64,000 nucleotides of DNA from Stappia sp. BW2 (GCF_008107695.1 NZ_VIRG01000070.1:1302001-1366000), one strand, 5' to 3'; counted from the stretch's first letter, positions 52,136 to 61,253 are shown. Made by a program: numbers and translations. Notes: a model not told the origin generated them from the sequence alone.

Positions 52136-53584
52136 ATGGCTGATACCAATTACGACGTGATCATCATCGGCTCCGGGCCGGGTGGTTACGTAACCGCTAT
52201 CCGTTCCGCCCAGTTGGGCTTCAAGACCGCGATCGTCGAGCGCGAGCACCTGGGAGGCATCTGCCTCAACTGGGGCTGCATTCCGACGAAGGCTCTGCTG
52301 CGCTCTGCGGAAATCCTTGACCATGCCAACCATGCCAAGAGTTTCGGTCTCACATTGGACGGCACCATGAAGGCCGACGTCAAGGATGTCGTTGCGCGTT
52401 CGCGCGGCGTGTCCGCACGGCTGAATGGTGGCGTCGGTTTCCTCATGAAGAAGAACAAGATCGATGTGATCTGGGGGGAAGCCAAGCTCACCAAACCCGG
52501 CGAAGTCAAGGTCGGAAAATCGTCCAAGCCTGTTGTCGAGCCGCAGAACCCGGTTCCGAAAGGCGTGAAGGGCGAAGGCACCTATACGGCCAAGCATATC
52601 ATCGTGGCGACCGGCGCCCGTCCGCGTTCGCTGCCGGGCATCGAACCTGACGGCAAGCTGATCTGGACCTACTTCGAAGCCATGAAGCCCGCCAAGATGC
52701 CGAAGTCGCTTGTCGTCATGGGCTCCGGGGCTATCGGCATCGAGTTCGCATCCTTCTACCGCTCCATGGGAGTTGACGTCACTGTTGTCGAACTGATGGC
52801 CAACGTGATGCCGGTCGAGGACGAGGAAATCTCGAAGTTCGCCCGCAAGGCTCTTGAGAAACGCGGCCTGAAGATTATTACGGAAGCCAAGGTGACGAAA
52901 GTCGACAAGGCGGCAAATTCGGTTACCGCTCATGTCGAGACCAAGGATGGCAAGGTCAGCCAGATTACGGCAGACCATCTGATTTCCGCCGTCGGCGTTC
53001 AGGGCAATATCGAAAATATTGGTCTTGAGACACTTGGCGTGAAGACGGATCGTGGCTGTGTCGTCATCGACGAGTATGGGCGCACCAATGTTCCGGGCAT
53101 CTACGCCATTGGCGATGTTGCCGGTCCGCCGATGCTGGCCCACAAGGCCGAACATGAAGGTGTGATCTGTATCGAGAAGATCGCGGCTGTTCCGGGTGTT
53201 CATGCGATGGATCATCGCAAGATTCCGGGCTGTACCTACTGCAATCCCCAGGTCGCCTCCGTCGGTCTGACAGAAGCAAAAGCCAAGGAGCAGGGCCGCG
53301 AAATCCGTGTTGGCCGTTACATGTTCAATGCCAACGGCAAGGCGATTGCGCTCGGCGAAGACAATGGAATGATCAAGGTCATCTTCGACAAGAAGACCGG
53401 GGAACTTCTCGGCGCACATATGTGCGGTGCCGAAGTAACCGAACTCATCCAGGGCTTCGTTGTCGCCATGAACCTTGAGACGACCGAAGAAGAGCTGATG
53501 CACACGATCTTCCCACATCCGACCTTGTCGGAAATGATGAAGGAATCCGTGCTTGATGCATACGGCAAGGTGCTGAACGCCTGA
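52136..53584 (+). CDS. lpd: Dihydrolipoyl dehydrogenase (E3)
   Basis: Protein of 482 residues. FAD-binding GSGPGGY at 12-18, redox cysteines C43 and C48 in GGICLNWGCIPTKALL, a second Rossmann motif (VVMGSGAIGIEFASFY) and the C-terminal His-Glu pair in HPTLSE. A short insertion after about residue 120 (KSSKPVVEPQNPVPKGVKGEG) is a variant seen in alphaproteobacterial PDH-type E3. It reoxidises lipoamide in pyruvate dehydrogenase. Confidence 0.97.
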   Translation: MADTNYDVIIIGSGPGGYVTAIRSAQLGFKTAIVEREHLGGICLNWGCIPTKALLRSAEILDHANHAKSFGLTLDGTMKADVKDVVARSRGVSARLNGGVGFLMKKNKIDVIWGEAKLTKPGEVKVGKSSKPVVEPQNPVPKGVKGEGTYTAKHIIVATGARPRSLPGIEPDGKLIWTYFEAMKPAKMPKSLVVMGSGAIGIEFASFYRSMGVDVTVVELMANVMPVEDEEISKFARKALEKRGLKIITEAKVTKVDKAANSVTAHVETKDGKVSQITADHLISAVGVQGNIENIGLETLGVKTDRGCVVIDEYGRTNVPGIYAIGDVAGPPMLAHKAEHEGVICIEKIAAVPGVHAMDHRKIPGCTYCNPQVASVGLTEAKAKEQGREIRVGRYMFNANGKAIALGEDNGMIKVIFDKKTGELLGAHMCGAEVTELIQGFVVAMNLETTEEELMHTIFPHPTLSEMMKESVLDAYGKVLNA

Positions 53585-53589
53585 TCCCT

Positions 53590-53620
53590 GTCGGCCCCGG
53601 AAATGTTCCGGGGCCGACCC
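53590..53620 (+). terminator. Strong terminator after lpd
   Basis: Perfect 13-base stem GTCGGCCCCGGAA (53590-53602) and TTCCGGGGCCGAC (53606-53618), loop ATG, followed by CCTCTTGT. It ends the pyruvate dehydrogenase operon. Confidence 0.75.
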
Positions 53621-53775
53621 TCTTGTGCTGCTCCTGGAATCAGAAAACAGTCAACGGCGTTGGGCAGGCCTAGGGTCCACACCCTAAAGGCCAATCAAGA
53701 CATAAACGCTGGACGCCATTCCTGAAAAGGGTAACGTGAGGCTACCTGGGAAAAGGCTGAAAGGAGCCGTCATTC

Positions 53776-54024
53776 ATGGATGTAAAAGCAATTCTGATCT
53801 GGGTCGCAATCGGCATTATCGCTGGCTGGCTGGCAAGCATTGTCGTTGGCGGCGGTGGTTTGATCCGTTATCTCATCAGCGGTCTTATCGGAGCGTTTGT
53901 CGGCGGTTTCCTGTTCAAGCTCGCGGGTATCAACGTCAATCTGGGCAATGCCTATGTCAATGAGATTGTCGTGGCCGCCGTTGGGGCGATTGTCGTTGTT
54001 CTTCTGGCGCGTTTGCTCTCCTGA
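53776..54024 (+). CDS. GlsB/YeaQ/YmgE-type stress-associated membrane protein
   Basis: Protein of 82 residues with three hydrophobic helices and Gly-rich turns (GIIAGWLASIVVGGGG; LISGLIGAFVGGFLF; VVAAVGAIVVVLLAR), the standard form of transglycosylase-associated/GlsB-like proteins. AAAGGAG precedes the ATG. It is followed by a second member of the family 32 bases later. These proteins are linked to envelope stress; the molecular role is unknown. Confidence 0.9.
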   Translation: MDVKAILIWVAIGIIAGWLASIVVGGGGLIRYLISGLIGAFVGGFLFKLAGINVNLGNAYVNEIVVAAVGAIVVVLLARLLS

Positions 54025-54056
54025 GGAAACGAACTTTCGGAAAATAGGAGCCCGCG

Positions 54057-54296
54057 ATGGGGTGGATCATCACAATCATCATCGGCCTGATTGCGGGCGC
54101 CGTTGCTCACCGTGTGCTGAACAGCCGCGGTGGTTTTCTCGGCAGTCTTGTCGTCGGCCTTGTCGGGGCGCTTGTCGGTGGTGAGCTGGCGCATCTCTTC
54201 AATCTGCACGTGACAGGCGGGATTCTCGATCGGCTGATCATCGCCGTTCTAGGCTCGATCCTGTTCCTGTTCATCTGGAAGAAGATGTTTCGGTGA
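54057..54296 (+). CDS. GlsB/YeaQ/YmgE-type membrane protein, second copy
   Basis: Protein of 79 residues with the same three-helix plan (ITIIIGLIAGAVAHRVL; GSLVVGLVGALVGGELA; LIIAVLGSILFLFIW). AGGAG lies 10 bases before the ATG. It is a tandem paralogue of the gene at 53776, with only moderate sequence similarity, so the duplication is old. The two are probably co-transcribed. Confidence 0.9.
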   Translation: MGWIITIIIGLIAGAVAHRVLNSRGGFLGSLVVGLVGALVGGELAHLFNLHVTGGILDRLIIAVLGSILFLFIWKKMFR

Positions 54297-54335
54297 CCTG
54301 ATGGGAATGAGCCGGCGAGGACAGGAGTTTATTGG

Positions 54336-54599
54336 ATGACGGGTCAGGGAATTGAAGTTTCAAAATATCTTTTTCTAATTTTCTACGGAGCAATTTTCCG
54401 TAATACGATTTTCAGCCGTTTATTTTTGGTACCTGCCGCAGTAGTCCTTGTTGTGGGCGCTATTACTGTTGGTATTGAACTATCGTTTATCGTCATTTTT
54501 TGTCTTCTGCCTATCGTGGATTTGTACAAGCGCATCAGAACCAGATTTCCCGGGTCATCTTCCTCCGATGAGCCTTTGGGGCAATCGGAAGCGAATTGA
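54336..54599 (+). CDS. Small membrane protein, low GC, function unknown
   Basis: Protein of 87 residues, AGGAG 8 bases before the ATG. It has two hydrophobic segments (about 8-22, and 28-60) and a polar tail. GC content in its first two thirds is clearly lower than in neighbouring host genes, which may mean later arrival. No family is recognised. It is three bases from the thioesterase gene and may be coupled to it. Confidence 0.55.
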   Translation: MTGQGIEVSKYLFLIFYGAIFRNTIFSRLFLVPAAVVLVVGAITVGIELSFIVIFCLLPIVDLYKRIRTRFPGSSSSDEPLGQSEAN

Positions 54600-54602
54600 C
54601 GA

Positions 54603-55022
54603 ATGGCGTCACCAGACCAATTCCCGCTTCGGGCAGCCGACAAGCTTCGTTACGGAGATACGGACCGGCAGGGACACGTCAACAACGCCGTTTTCGCCAC
54701 GTTTTTGGAAACCGGCCGTGTCGAGCTGCTCTACAATGACGCACTGGCAGACGATGGCGCAGCTTTCGTGATCGCGCGGTTGGAACTGGACTTCCTGGCG
54801 GAGGTCAATTGGCCGGGCGATGTAGAGATCGGAACCGCAGTGCTTGACGTAGGACGCAGCTCGTTCAAGTTGTTCCAGAAGGTATTTCAGGATGGCAGGG
54901 CGGTGGCACAGGCTGTCACGGTAATCGTCCAGATGAACGAGAGCACGCGCAAGTCTCAGCCGCTTTCGGAACACGCAAGGAAACGACTACAGGAACTGAC
55001 CGGGCCTGCGTTAAGCACATAG
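54603..55022 (+). CDS. Hotdog-fold acyl-CoA thioesterase (4HBT type)
   Basis: Protein of 139 residues. RYGDTDRQGHVNNAVFATFLETGR (about 16-39) is the 4-hydroxybenzoyl-CoA thioesterase signature with the catalytic Asp and the HVNN helix start; ARLELDFLAEVNWPGDVEIG is the second conserved strand pair. It should hydrolyse an acyl-CoA; the substrate cannot be told. It lies shortly before lipA. Confidence 0.9.
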   Translation: MASPDQFPLRAADKLRYGDTDRQGHVNNAVFATFLETGRVELLYNDALADDGAAFVIARLELDFLAEVNWPGDVEIGTAVLDVGRSSFKLFQKVFQDGRAVAQAVTVIVQMNESTRKSQPLSEHARKRLQELTGPALST

Positions 55023-55078
55023 CTGGCTCAACACTAATCCGTCTTGACCTTTCACCGGAATAACGACACTTAAGGCCC

Positions 55079-56053
55079 ATGGTTACGATCGTCGACACGC
55101 TCAATCGCCCGCAGCAGCAATCCGAAGCGCGCCCGCGCCATCCGGAAAAGGCTCACCGTCCGGACAATCCGATCCAGCGCAAACCGCAATGGATCCGAGT
55201 CAAGGCGCCTACGTCTCCGGTTTATCGCGAAACGCAGAACGTCGTGCGCGAGAACAATCTTGTCACGGTCTGTGAAGAGGCGGGTTGCCCGAACATCGGT
55301 GAATGCTGGTCGAAAAAACACGCCAGTTTCATGATCCTCGGGGACACCTGCACGCGTGCCTGCGCTTTCTGTAATGTGCGCACCGGCATGCCTGGCCCGG
55401 TCGACCCCAAGGAAGCGCAAGGCGTTGCGGATGCGGTTGCCGCCATGGGACTTGAGCATGTGGTGATCACCTCTGTCGACAGGGATGATCTGGACGATGG
55501 CGGCGCCCGGCATTTTGCCGATGTGATCACCGCCATTCGCAAGACTGCGCCATCGACCACCATCGAGGTTCTGACCCCTGATTTCCTGCGCAAGGACGGT
55601 GCTCTGGAGATTGTCGTCGAGGCAAAACCCGACGTCTTCAATCACAATCTCGAAACCGTGCCGTCGAAATATCTGACAGTACGTCCCGGGGCCCGGTACT
55701 TCCATTCGATCCGCCTTCTTCAGAAGGTCAAGGAACTGGACCCGGAGATGTTCACCAAGTCGGGCATCATGGTCGGTCTCGGTGAAGTCCGGAACGAAGT
55801 TCTGCAGTTGATGGATGACCTGAGAGCCGCCGATGTCGATTTCCTGACAGTCGGGCAATATTTGCAGCCTTCGAAGAAGCACCATCCGGTCGTGTCCTTT
55901 GTGACACCGGAGGAATTCAAGGGCTATGAACGCATTGCGTATGCAAAAGGCTTTCTGAAGGTGTCGGCCAGCCCGTTGACGCGGTCTTCACACCACGCTG
56001 GTGAAGATTTCGCAGATCTTCGTGCAGCTCGTAAAGCCAAGCTCGGCCACTAA
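55079..56053 (+). CDS. lipA: Lipoyl synthase
   Basis: Protein of 324 residues. Auxiliary cluster cysteines C65, C70 and C76 lie in VCEEAGCPNIGEC, and the radical-SAM cluster C91-x3-C95-x2-C98 lies in DTCTRACAFCNV. It inserts two sulfur atoms into octanoyl groups on lipoyl domains, including those of PdhB and PdhC encoded upstream. The start ATG at 55079 has no strong ribosome site (CACTTAAGGCCC). It is followed after 29 bases by the COQ10-like gene, a conserved order in alphaproteobacteria. Confidence 0.97.
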   Translation: MVTIVDTLNRPQQQSEARPRHPEKAHRPDNPIQRKPQWIRVKAPTSPVYRETQNVVRENNLVTVCEEAGCPNIGECWSKKHASFMILGDTCTRACAFCNVRTGMPGPVDPKEAQGVADAVAAMGLEHVVITSVDRDDLDDGGARHFADVITAIRKTAPSTTIEVLTPDFLRKDGALEIVVEAKPDVFNHNLETVPSKYLTVRPGARYFHSIRLLQKVKELDPEMFTKSGIMVGLGEVRNEVLQLMDDLRAADVDFLTVGQYLQPSKKHHPVVSFVTPEEFKGYERIAYAKGFLKVSASPLTRSSHHAGEDFADLRAARKAKLGH

Positions 56054-56082
56054 CGCCAAAGCAACAGGACACTGGACACCGT

Positions 56083-56535
56083 ATGCCCAGTTTTTCATCC
56101 GACCAAAAGGTCAACCACAAGGCGGACGAAATGTTCCGCCTTGTTGCCGACGTGGAGCACTATCCCGAATTCGTTCCGCTTTGCCAGGATCTACAGGTCC
56201 GTGGCCGTAAGGAACTGGATGGCGGACGGACGGTGCTGGTGGCGGACATGACGGTTGCCTACAAGCTGTTCAAGGAAACCTTCACCAGTCGCGTTGAACT
56301 GCGGCCACAGGAGCAGACAATTCTGGTGGAATATCTGGATGGGCCGTTCAAGCACCTGGAAAACAGGTGGACCTTCGAGGACGAAGGCGAGGGGACCTGC
56401 ACCGTCGGTTTCTATATTTCATATGAATTTCGCAGCAGAACGCTCGGCTCTCTCATGGGTGTCATGTTCGAGAAGGCGTTCAGGAAGTTTTCGAGCGCCT
56501 TTGAAGCCCGGGCCGATCAGGTTTACGGTACCTGA
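56083..56535 (+). CDS. COQ10/RatA-like START-domain protein
   Basis: Protein of 150 residues. The opening (MPSFSSDQKVNHKADEMFRLVADVEHYPEFVPLC by parts) and the block TVAYKLFKETFTSRV are typical of the Polyketide_cyc/COQ10 family, whose members bind ubiquinone (COQ10) or are annotated as RatA toxins. In alphaproteobacteria it follows lipA and most likely helps ubiquinone function. The toxin label is therefore doubtful here. Confidence 0.9.
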   Translation: MPSFSSDQKVNHKADEMFRLVADVEHYPEFVPLCQDLQVRGRKELDGGRTVLVADMTVAYKLFKETFTSRVELRPQEQTILVEYLDGPFKHLENRWTFEDEGEGTCTVGFYISYEFRSRTLGSLMGVMFEKAFRKFSSAFEARADQVYGT

Positions 56536-56553
56536 TATCGTCGTCCGGTCGTT

Positions 56554-56988
56554 TTACTTGAACTGCTTGAAGGCGTCGCGAATGATGCGTATGCGGCTCG
56601 ATTGCATGTCAAGCGGTTGAGCCTCGCGCCGGATCTTTTCGATTTCCTTCTTCTTCAGTCCAAGACTATCCAGCGTTGCGAAGGAAGTGTAGTCGGTGCA
56701 TACGGGCGTGCGGCTGGAGCCGACGTTCTCTTCCACGACAAGATCCCTGCCTGCAGCAGCTTCTTCCTCCGTCCAGATGACCGTGTTGGAGGATACCCAG
56801 AAGGTGCGGTCGCAATAGCGGGCCTTGTAGTAGCCTTCTTTGGGTTTTGTCAGGATTTCATGAAAACCGGTGAACGTGCCATTTGAGTATTGGGACCGGA
56901 TATAGAAGTCACTCTGAGCGTATGCATTGCCGGCAAACGTGCTACCGGCAGCGATCAGAGTTGCGAAGAACGCGAGGGCGCGTTTCAT
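56554..56988 (-). CDS. Secreted two-cysteine protein, divergent member of a tandem family
   Basis: Protein of 144 residues with a clear signal peptide (MKRALAFFATLIAAGSTFAGNAYA) and probable cleavage after AYA. The mature part follows the plan of the two genes upstream on the same strand: IRSQYSNGTFTGFH, RYCDRTFWV, VIWTEEE, a second Cys in TPVCTDY, DSLGL and a C-terminal helix IRIIRDAFKQF. Identity is low, but the order of motifs and both cysteines are kept. It probably folds in the periplasm with one disulfide. Function unknown. Confidence 0.75.
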   Translation of the reverse strand: MKRALAFFATLIAAGSTFAGNAYAQSDFYIRSQYSNGTFTGFHEILTKPKEGYYKARYCDRTFWVSSNTVIWTEEEAAAGRDLVVEENVGSSRTPVCTDYTSFATLDSLGLKKKEIEKIRREAQPLDMQSSRIRIIRDAFKQFK

Positions 56989-57087
56989 GTCCAGGTCCTT
57001 TTTCGTTTGCGTTTCGTCACCTTGTTGTTGTTGAAAGTCTAAGCTGACCAGCTTACCCGAGCCTTACTGGCCTGGTGCCGGCTTTTA

Positions 57088-57564
57088 TCAGTTGCGGTGA
57101 TACGTCTTGGCAGCCGTGTCGCCGCCGGTTGTTTTGAAGGCTTCGCGAATGACGGAAAAACGGTTCACCCTTTTCAAGGTGGTCCCGTCGTTCTGAACGA
57201 CAAGCCGCGGGTCATCCTCCACGCCAAGGTCTTCCAGCGTCACCTGTTCTTCAGGATGGTCGCATATAGGGCGCCAACCCTTGCCCCGGTTGAACTCCAC
57301 GCGAACTTCGTAGTCCTGCTGCACTTCCAATTGCGTCCAGGCAACGGTTGCATAGCGCACCCAGTAGGATCTCCCGCAATACTGAACTTGCACAAGTCCG
57401 TCCGCCATCCGGTCATAGATACGGTGCGATCCGCGGAAAAGCTTGTTGCTGTCGCGCGAAATAATATAGGTGTCGCCCGGCTTTGGCGTCATGCTGCCCG
57501 CCTGTGCGTTTGCGCAAGCAAGGACAAAGGTACCTCCTGCAAGAAGCGCACGCTGGATTGACAT
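57088..57564 (-). CDS. Secreted two-cysteine protein, tandem family member 2
   Basis: Protein of 158 residues with a signal peptide ending at AQA. Shared motifs with the gene at 57737: YIISRDSNKLFRGSHRIYD, VQYCGRSYWVRY, VAWTQLE, VRVEFNRGKGWRPICDHPEEQVTLEDLG by parts, and SVIREAF near the end. Two cysteines are conserved. No known domain is recognised. It has its own leader of about 170 bases, so each family member may be controlled separately. Confidence 0.75.
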   Translation of the reverse strand: MSIQRALLAGGTFVLACANAQAGSMTPKPGDTYIISRDSNKLFRGSHRIYDRMADGLVQVQYCGRSYWVRYATVAWTQLEVQQDYEVRVEFNRGKGWRPICDHPEEQVTLEDLGVEDDPRLVVQNDGTTLKRVNRFSVIREAFKTTGGDTAAKTYHRN

Positions 57565-57736
57565 ATCCCGTTTCCTTTACCGCGCATTTATTTCGCGCGT
57601 TTGTTCCTGCTTAAGGTGATCATACTGCAAGTGGTTGTAAGAGAGATTTCGCAAGGGAAATGAGTTTTACTAAAATTTGAAAGTCGCTGATTTCTTTATG
57701 TATTTTTTCTAAAAAAGATCTTTTGGGGGCTTGGGT

Positions 57737-58204
57737 TTAGCGCGTGTGGTAAGTGCTGTGCCCTTCTTCGGAAGTGTCGCTTTGGAATATCGATCCAATC
57801 ACGGAAAGTCGGCTTCGTGGAGCGGAAGGCTCGTCCGTTTTGGCAAGCAGGTCGCGCGCACTTACCGTGATGCCGATATCCTGAAGCGTCACCTGTTGCT
57901 CAGGATTGCCGCAGATAGGGCGCCAGCCCCGGCCGAAGTTGAATTCCACCTGAACAGTGTTGCCGCGTTCCGATTCTACCTGCGTCCAGGCGACGGAATG
58001 ACTGCGCACGAAATAGCTGCGCTCGCAATAAGAGACCTTGTTCAGCCCGCGAGCGTAATCGGTAAACAGCTTGTGGCTACCGACAAAGTTGCCGCTACGA
58101 TCACGTGAAATCAGGTAGAAATCACCGGGCCGGGGAATGGCTCCTGCCAACGCAGTGGAACTTGCGCACAAACATGCAGCCAGAAGGGTCGCTGGTTTCA
58201 ACAT
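57737..58204 (-). CDS. Secreted two-cysteine protein, tandem family member 1
   Basis: Protein of 155 residues with a signal peptide (LLAACLCASSTALA) and cleavage near ALA-GA. Motifs: YLISRDRSGNFVGSHKLF, VSYCERSYFVRSHSVAWTQVE by parts, VEFNFGRGWRPICGNPEQQVTLQDIG by parts, SVIGSIF at the end. It is the closest relative of the gene at 57088. The upstream spacer (58205-58308) separates it from the cinA-ispDF pair on the same strand. Confidence 0.75.
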   Translation of the reverse strand: MLKPATLLAACLCASSTALAGAIPRPGDFYLISRDRSGNFVGSHKLFTDYARGLNKVSYCERSYFVRSHSVAWTQVESERGNTVQVEFNFGRGWRPICGNPEQQVTLQDIGITVSARDLLAKTDEPSAPRSRLSVIGSIFQSDTSEEGHSTYHTR

Positions 58205-58308
58205 CTGGGATCGGATCTTGAGTTACGTAGAGGTCAGGTTTCCGGAAATATACATATGGCCAATTGTATGCCCAGCGCGAACTCCTGAGAGCGTTAATGA
58301 GCGTTTAC

Positions 58309-58818
58309 TCAGGAAATTGCATTTAAAATCGATGTAAGGGCAGTTCTGATTGTCGCCAGCCTGATAGATTGTCGACCGTTGTCCGTAAACCGGCAATGGA
58401 CATGATCCGTCGGCCGGTCCTTCGCCGCAACCGCGACATGAACCGTCCCGACAGGTTTTTGGGCACTTCCGCCCCCTGGTCCTGCGATGCCGGTTACAGA
58501 GACCGCAACATCCGCATTGGAGCGGGCCAGAGCACCTTCGGCCATTGCTATGGCAACTTCCTTGCTGACGGCGCCGTATGCATCGACGAGGTCTTTTGGA
58601 ACGCCGAGCATTTCGGTCTTTGCTTCGTTGGAATAGGTCACGAAGCCCCTGTCCACGGCGGCTGAAGACCCTGCAATTTCGGTAAGCGCTCCGCTGATCA
58701 GCCCTCCAGTGCACGATTCTGCCGTCGCCACCATTTTACCGGCGGCCATCAGCCCGTCGAGCACGGCGATTGTCAAAGGGGCAAGCTCTTCCAGACTGTT
58801 GGGGGATGTTTCAGTCAT
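58309..58818 (-). CDS. CinA C-terminal-type protein (nicotinamide-nucleotide amidohydrolase, PncC-like)
   Basis: Protein of 169 residues that corresponds only to the C-terminal domain of CinA. AESCTGGLISGALTEIAGSS (about 34-53) and GIAGPGGGSAQKPVGTVHVA are the family signatures. It should deamidate NMN to nicotinate mononucleotide in the pyridine nucleotide salvage cycle. It lies 6 bases after ispDF on the same strand, an order common in alphaproteobacteria, so the two are co-transcribed. Confidence 0.92.
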   Translation of the reverse strand: MTETSPNSLEELAPLTIAVLDGLMAAGKMVATAESCTGGLISGALTEIAGSSAAVDRGFVTYSNEAKTEMLGVPKDLVDAYGAVSKEVAIAMAEGALARSNADVAVSVTGIAGPGGGSAQKPVGTVHVAVAAKDRPTDHVHCRFTDNGRQSIRLATIRTALTSILNAIS

Positions 58819-58824
58819 CGATGT

Positions 58825-60078
58825 CTAGTCCTCGTCTTGAAAGGGCAGGCGAACCGTCACGCTGGCCAGTGCTGCGATACCTTCCTTTCGGCCTGTGAAG
58901 CCGAGGCGCTCGGACGTCGTGGCCTTGATGGATACCCTTGAGACAGGCACGGAGCAGATCCTGGCAATCGACGCGCGGATATCCTCGCGGTGCGGACCTA
59001 TCTTGGGTTCTTCGCACACGATGGTGACATCTATGTGGGCCAGTCGACCGCCACGCTCGAACAGTCGGCGCATGGCGTCCTCCTGAAACCTGTCGGAGGA
59101 GGCGCCTTTCCATTGCGGATCGCTTGGCGGAAAGTGCTGGCCGATGTCACCATCTCCGATGGCGCCCAGTGTCGCATCAGTGATGGCGTGCAGGACCACG
59201 TCTGCATCTGAATGACCCTTGAGCTTTTGAGTGTGCTCTATGGTCACCCCGCCCAATATGACGGCATCACCGTCTTCAAAGGCGTGAACGTCGTATCCGA
59301 TCCCTGTTCTGACATCGGCAAGGGCAGAAAGCGGCAGGGGCGCGACGGAAGAGGTGGACATCAATTGTAACTCGGCTTGTTGTTCTGCGCGCAGCAGGTC
59401 AGCGGCAGTTGTGATTTTGAACGCGGCAGGGTCGCCCTCTGTCAGGACAATGGTCATCGCATCCCATTCCGCAAGTCCGGTGTCGTCGGTGAACTCAACT
59501 TTACCGGCGGCGAGTGCCTTTTCGTGTGCCGTTAAAATGCGCTGCAAGGAAAATGCCTGCGGCGTTTGTGCAGCCCAAAGACCGGTTCTGTCGACAGTTT
59601 CAATCGAGTGGCCTGTTTGATCCGCCTTTTTCAAAGTGTCCACGACGGGTAAGGCCGCGAGAACTCCTTCTTCGCCGGCATCCAGCCGTTCAATTAGCCG
59701 GTCGATCACGGCCGCCGGCAAAAACGGTCTCGCTGCGTCGTGGATCAATACAAAATCAAATCCTTCGGCTGCGAGAGCCTTAAGGCCGGCCAGAACCGAT
59801 TGTTGTCTGGTTGCACCGCCAAAAATGGGCGGGCCGATCTTGTGGGCGCAATCGGGATCAACAGCTGCGGCAGCGTGTGAAAACAGACTGACATCGTCAG
59901 TGTGAATTGCGATTACGATACGGCAGATCCGGGGGTGATTCCCAAGTGAATTCAGTGTATGGGTCAGCACCGGACGGCCAGCAAGCGGCCTGTATTGCTT
60001 AGGTAGGGCATCACCGGAACCCGCAAGACGGGTGCCACGCCCTGCGGCAACAATCAGGGCGGCGGCTGTTTTTGTCAT
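58825..60078 (-). CDS. ispDF: Bifunctional IspD/IspF enzyme of the MEP isoprenoid pathway
   Basis: Protein of 417 residues from the ATG at 60078, which has GGAG 9 bases upstream; an ATG at 60105 is further out without a ribosome site. The IspD half has ALIVAAGRGTRL at 7-18. The IspF half begins at TGIGYDVHAFEDGD with metal ligands in the DVH motif and HSDADVVLHAI. The fusion makes CDP-ME and then MEcPP. Such fusions are common in alphaproteobacteria. Confidence 0.97.
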   Translation of the reverse strand: MTKTAAALIVAAGRGTRLAGSGDALPKQYRPLAGRPVLTHTLNSLGNHPRICRIVIAIHTDDVSLFSHAAAAVDPDCAHKIGPPIFGGATRQQSVLAGLKALAAEGFDFVLIHDAARPFLPAAVIDRLIERLDAGEEGVLAALPVVDTLKKADQTGHSIETVDRTGLWAAQTPQAFSLQRILTAHEKALAAGKVEFTDDTGLAEWDAMTIVLTEGDPAAFKITTAADLLRAEQQAELQLMSTSSVAPLPLSALADVRTGIGYDVHAFEDGDAVILGGVTIEHTQKLKGHSDADVVLHAITDATLGAIGDGDIGQHFPPSDPQWKGASSDRFQEDAMRRLFERGGRLAHIDVTIVCEEPKIGPHREDIRASIARICSVPVSRVSIKATTSERLGFTGRKEGIAALASVTVRLPFQDED

Positions 60079-60236
60079 TAACGGGCTCCTCGTGCTTTGC
60101 ATCAAACCGTCAGCTTGGAACCGTCTTTACATATGAACCAGTTCGAACCGCAAATTTTGACTTGTTGCATTGCGAAAAATGTCTACAATATAGGCAAAAT
60201 TAAATCTGCACAGTCAATAAGCAGAAAAGAGATGCA

Positions 60237-61253
60237 GTGTTGCCGTCTATGAAAATACTCAACATTGGCCGGTATCAACTCGCAAACCCGGCAGTGCTCG
60301 CGCCGATGTCCGGCGTGACCGATCTTCCTTTCCGTCGACTGGCTGCCCGATATGGCGCCGGCATGGTTGTCAGTGAGATGGTCGCGAGCGAATCCTTTGT
60401 CAAAGGAGATGCCGAAACGCAGATGCGTGCGGAAGCTCAGGACAAAGGGCTTCATGTTGTTCAACTTGCGGGCCGTGAAGCCAGATGGATGGGCGAAGCT
60501 GCAAAGGTTATCGCCGGTCTCGGTGCAGATGTTATCGATATCAACATGGGGTGCCCGGCCAAGAAGGTGACGTCCGGATACTCCGGGTCTGCGTTGATGC
60601 GGGATCTGGATCATGCCTTGACGCTTATAGAGGCAACTGTCGCGGCAGTTGACATTCCAGTCACGCTTAAAATGCGATTGGGGTGGGACGACAAGAGCCT
60701 GAACGCGCCTGAACTGGCCCGCCGGGCAGAAGCAGCAGGAATTAGGCTGATCACCGTTCACGGGCGAACCCGTTGCCAGTTCTATAAAGGCAATGCGGAC
60801 TGGCGGGCGATCGCGGCCGTCAAGGAAGCTGTTTCCGTGCCGCTGATCGCGAATGGTGATTGCAAAGGTTTTGACGATGCTGTGCGCATGCTGGAACTTT
60901 CCGGCGCGGACGGCGTGATGATCGGTCGTGGTGCCTACGGGCGACCGTGGTTGCCCGGTCACATCGGTCACTTCCTCGCAACCGGGGAGAAGCTGGAAGC
61001 GCCCAAGGGATCTGAGCTGGCGGAGCTGGTGGTAGAGCACTACGAAGCAATCCTGAGCCACTATGGCGAGCGGCAGGGCCTTCGTATCGCGCGCAAACAC
61101 CTCGGCTGGTATCTGGACGAGGCTGTGACTGCAGGCAATGCGGATATTCCCGGACCTGTCCGCAAAACCCTTATGACTTCCAATCAGCCGTCGGAAGTTC
61201 TCCGGCTCGCGAGTGATTGGCTTTCTTCCTCGAACATACGGAAAGCAGCTTGA
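60237..61253 (+). CDS. dusB: tRNA-dihydrouridine synthase DusB
   Basis: Protein of 338 residues from a GTG at 60237 with AAAAGAGA upstream; an ATG at 60249 is the alternative. The FMN-binding barrel opens with PAVLAPMSGVTDLPFRRLA; the catalytic Cys lies in INMGCPAKKVTSGYSGSALM. HGRTRCQFYKG follows. It reduces uridine to dihydrouridine in tRNA. In alphaproteobacteria this gene (once named nifR3) heads the ntrBC operon, as here. Confidence 0.96.
   Translation: MLPSMKILNIGRYQLANPAVLAPMSGVTDLPFRRLAARYGAGMVVSEMVASESFVKGDAETQMRAEAQDKGLHVVQLAGREARWMGEAAKVIAGLGADVIDINMGCPAKKVTSGYSGSALMRDLDHALTLIEATVAAVDIPVTLKMRLGWDDKSLNAPELARRAEAAGIRLITVHGRTRCQFYKGNADWRAIAAVKEAVSVPLIANGDCKGFDDAVRMLELSGADGVMIGRGAYGRPWLPGHIGHFLATGEKLEAPKGSELAELVVEHYEAILSHYGERQGLRIARKHLGWYLDEAVTAGNADIPGPVRKTLMTSNQPSEVLRLASDWLSSSNIRKAA

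Noticed and set aside
56083..56535. Type II toxin (RatA) of a toxin-antitoxin pair
   Set aside because: No antitoxin gene (RatB-type) is adjacent, and the place after lipA is the conserved location of COQ10-like ubiquinone-binding proteins in alphaproteobacteria.
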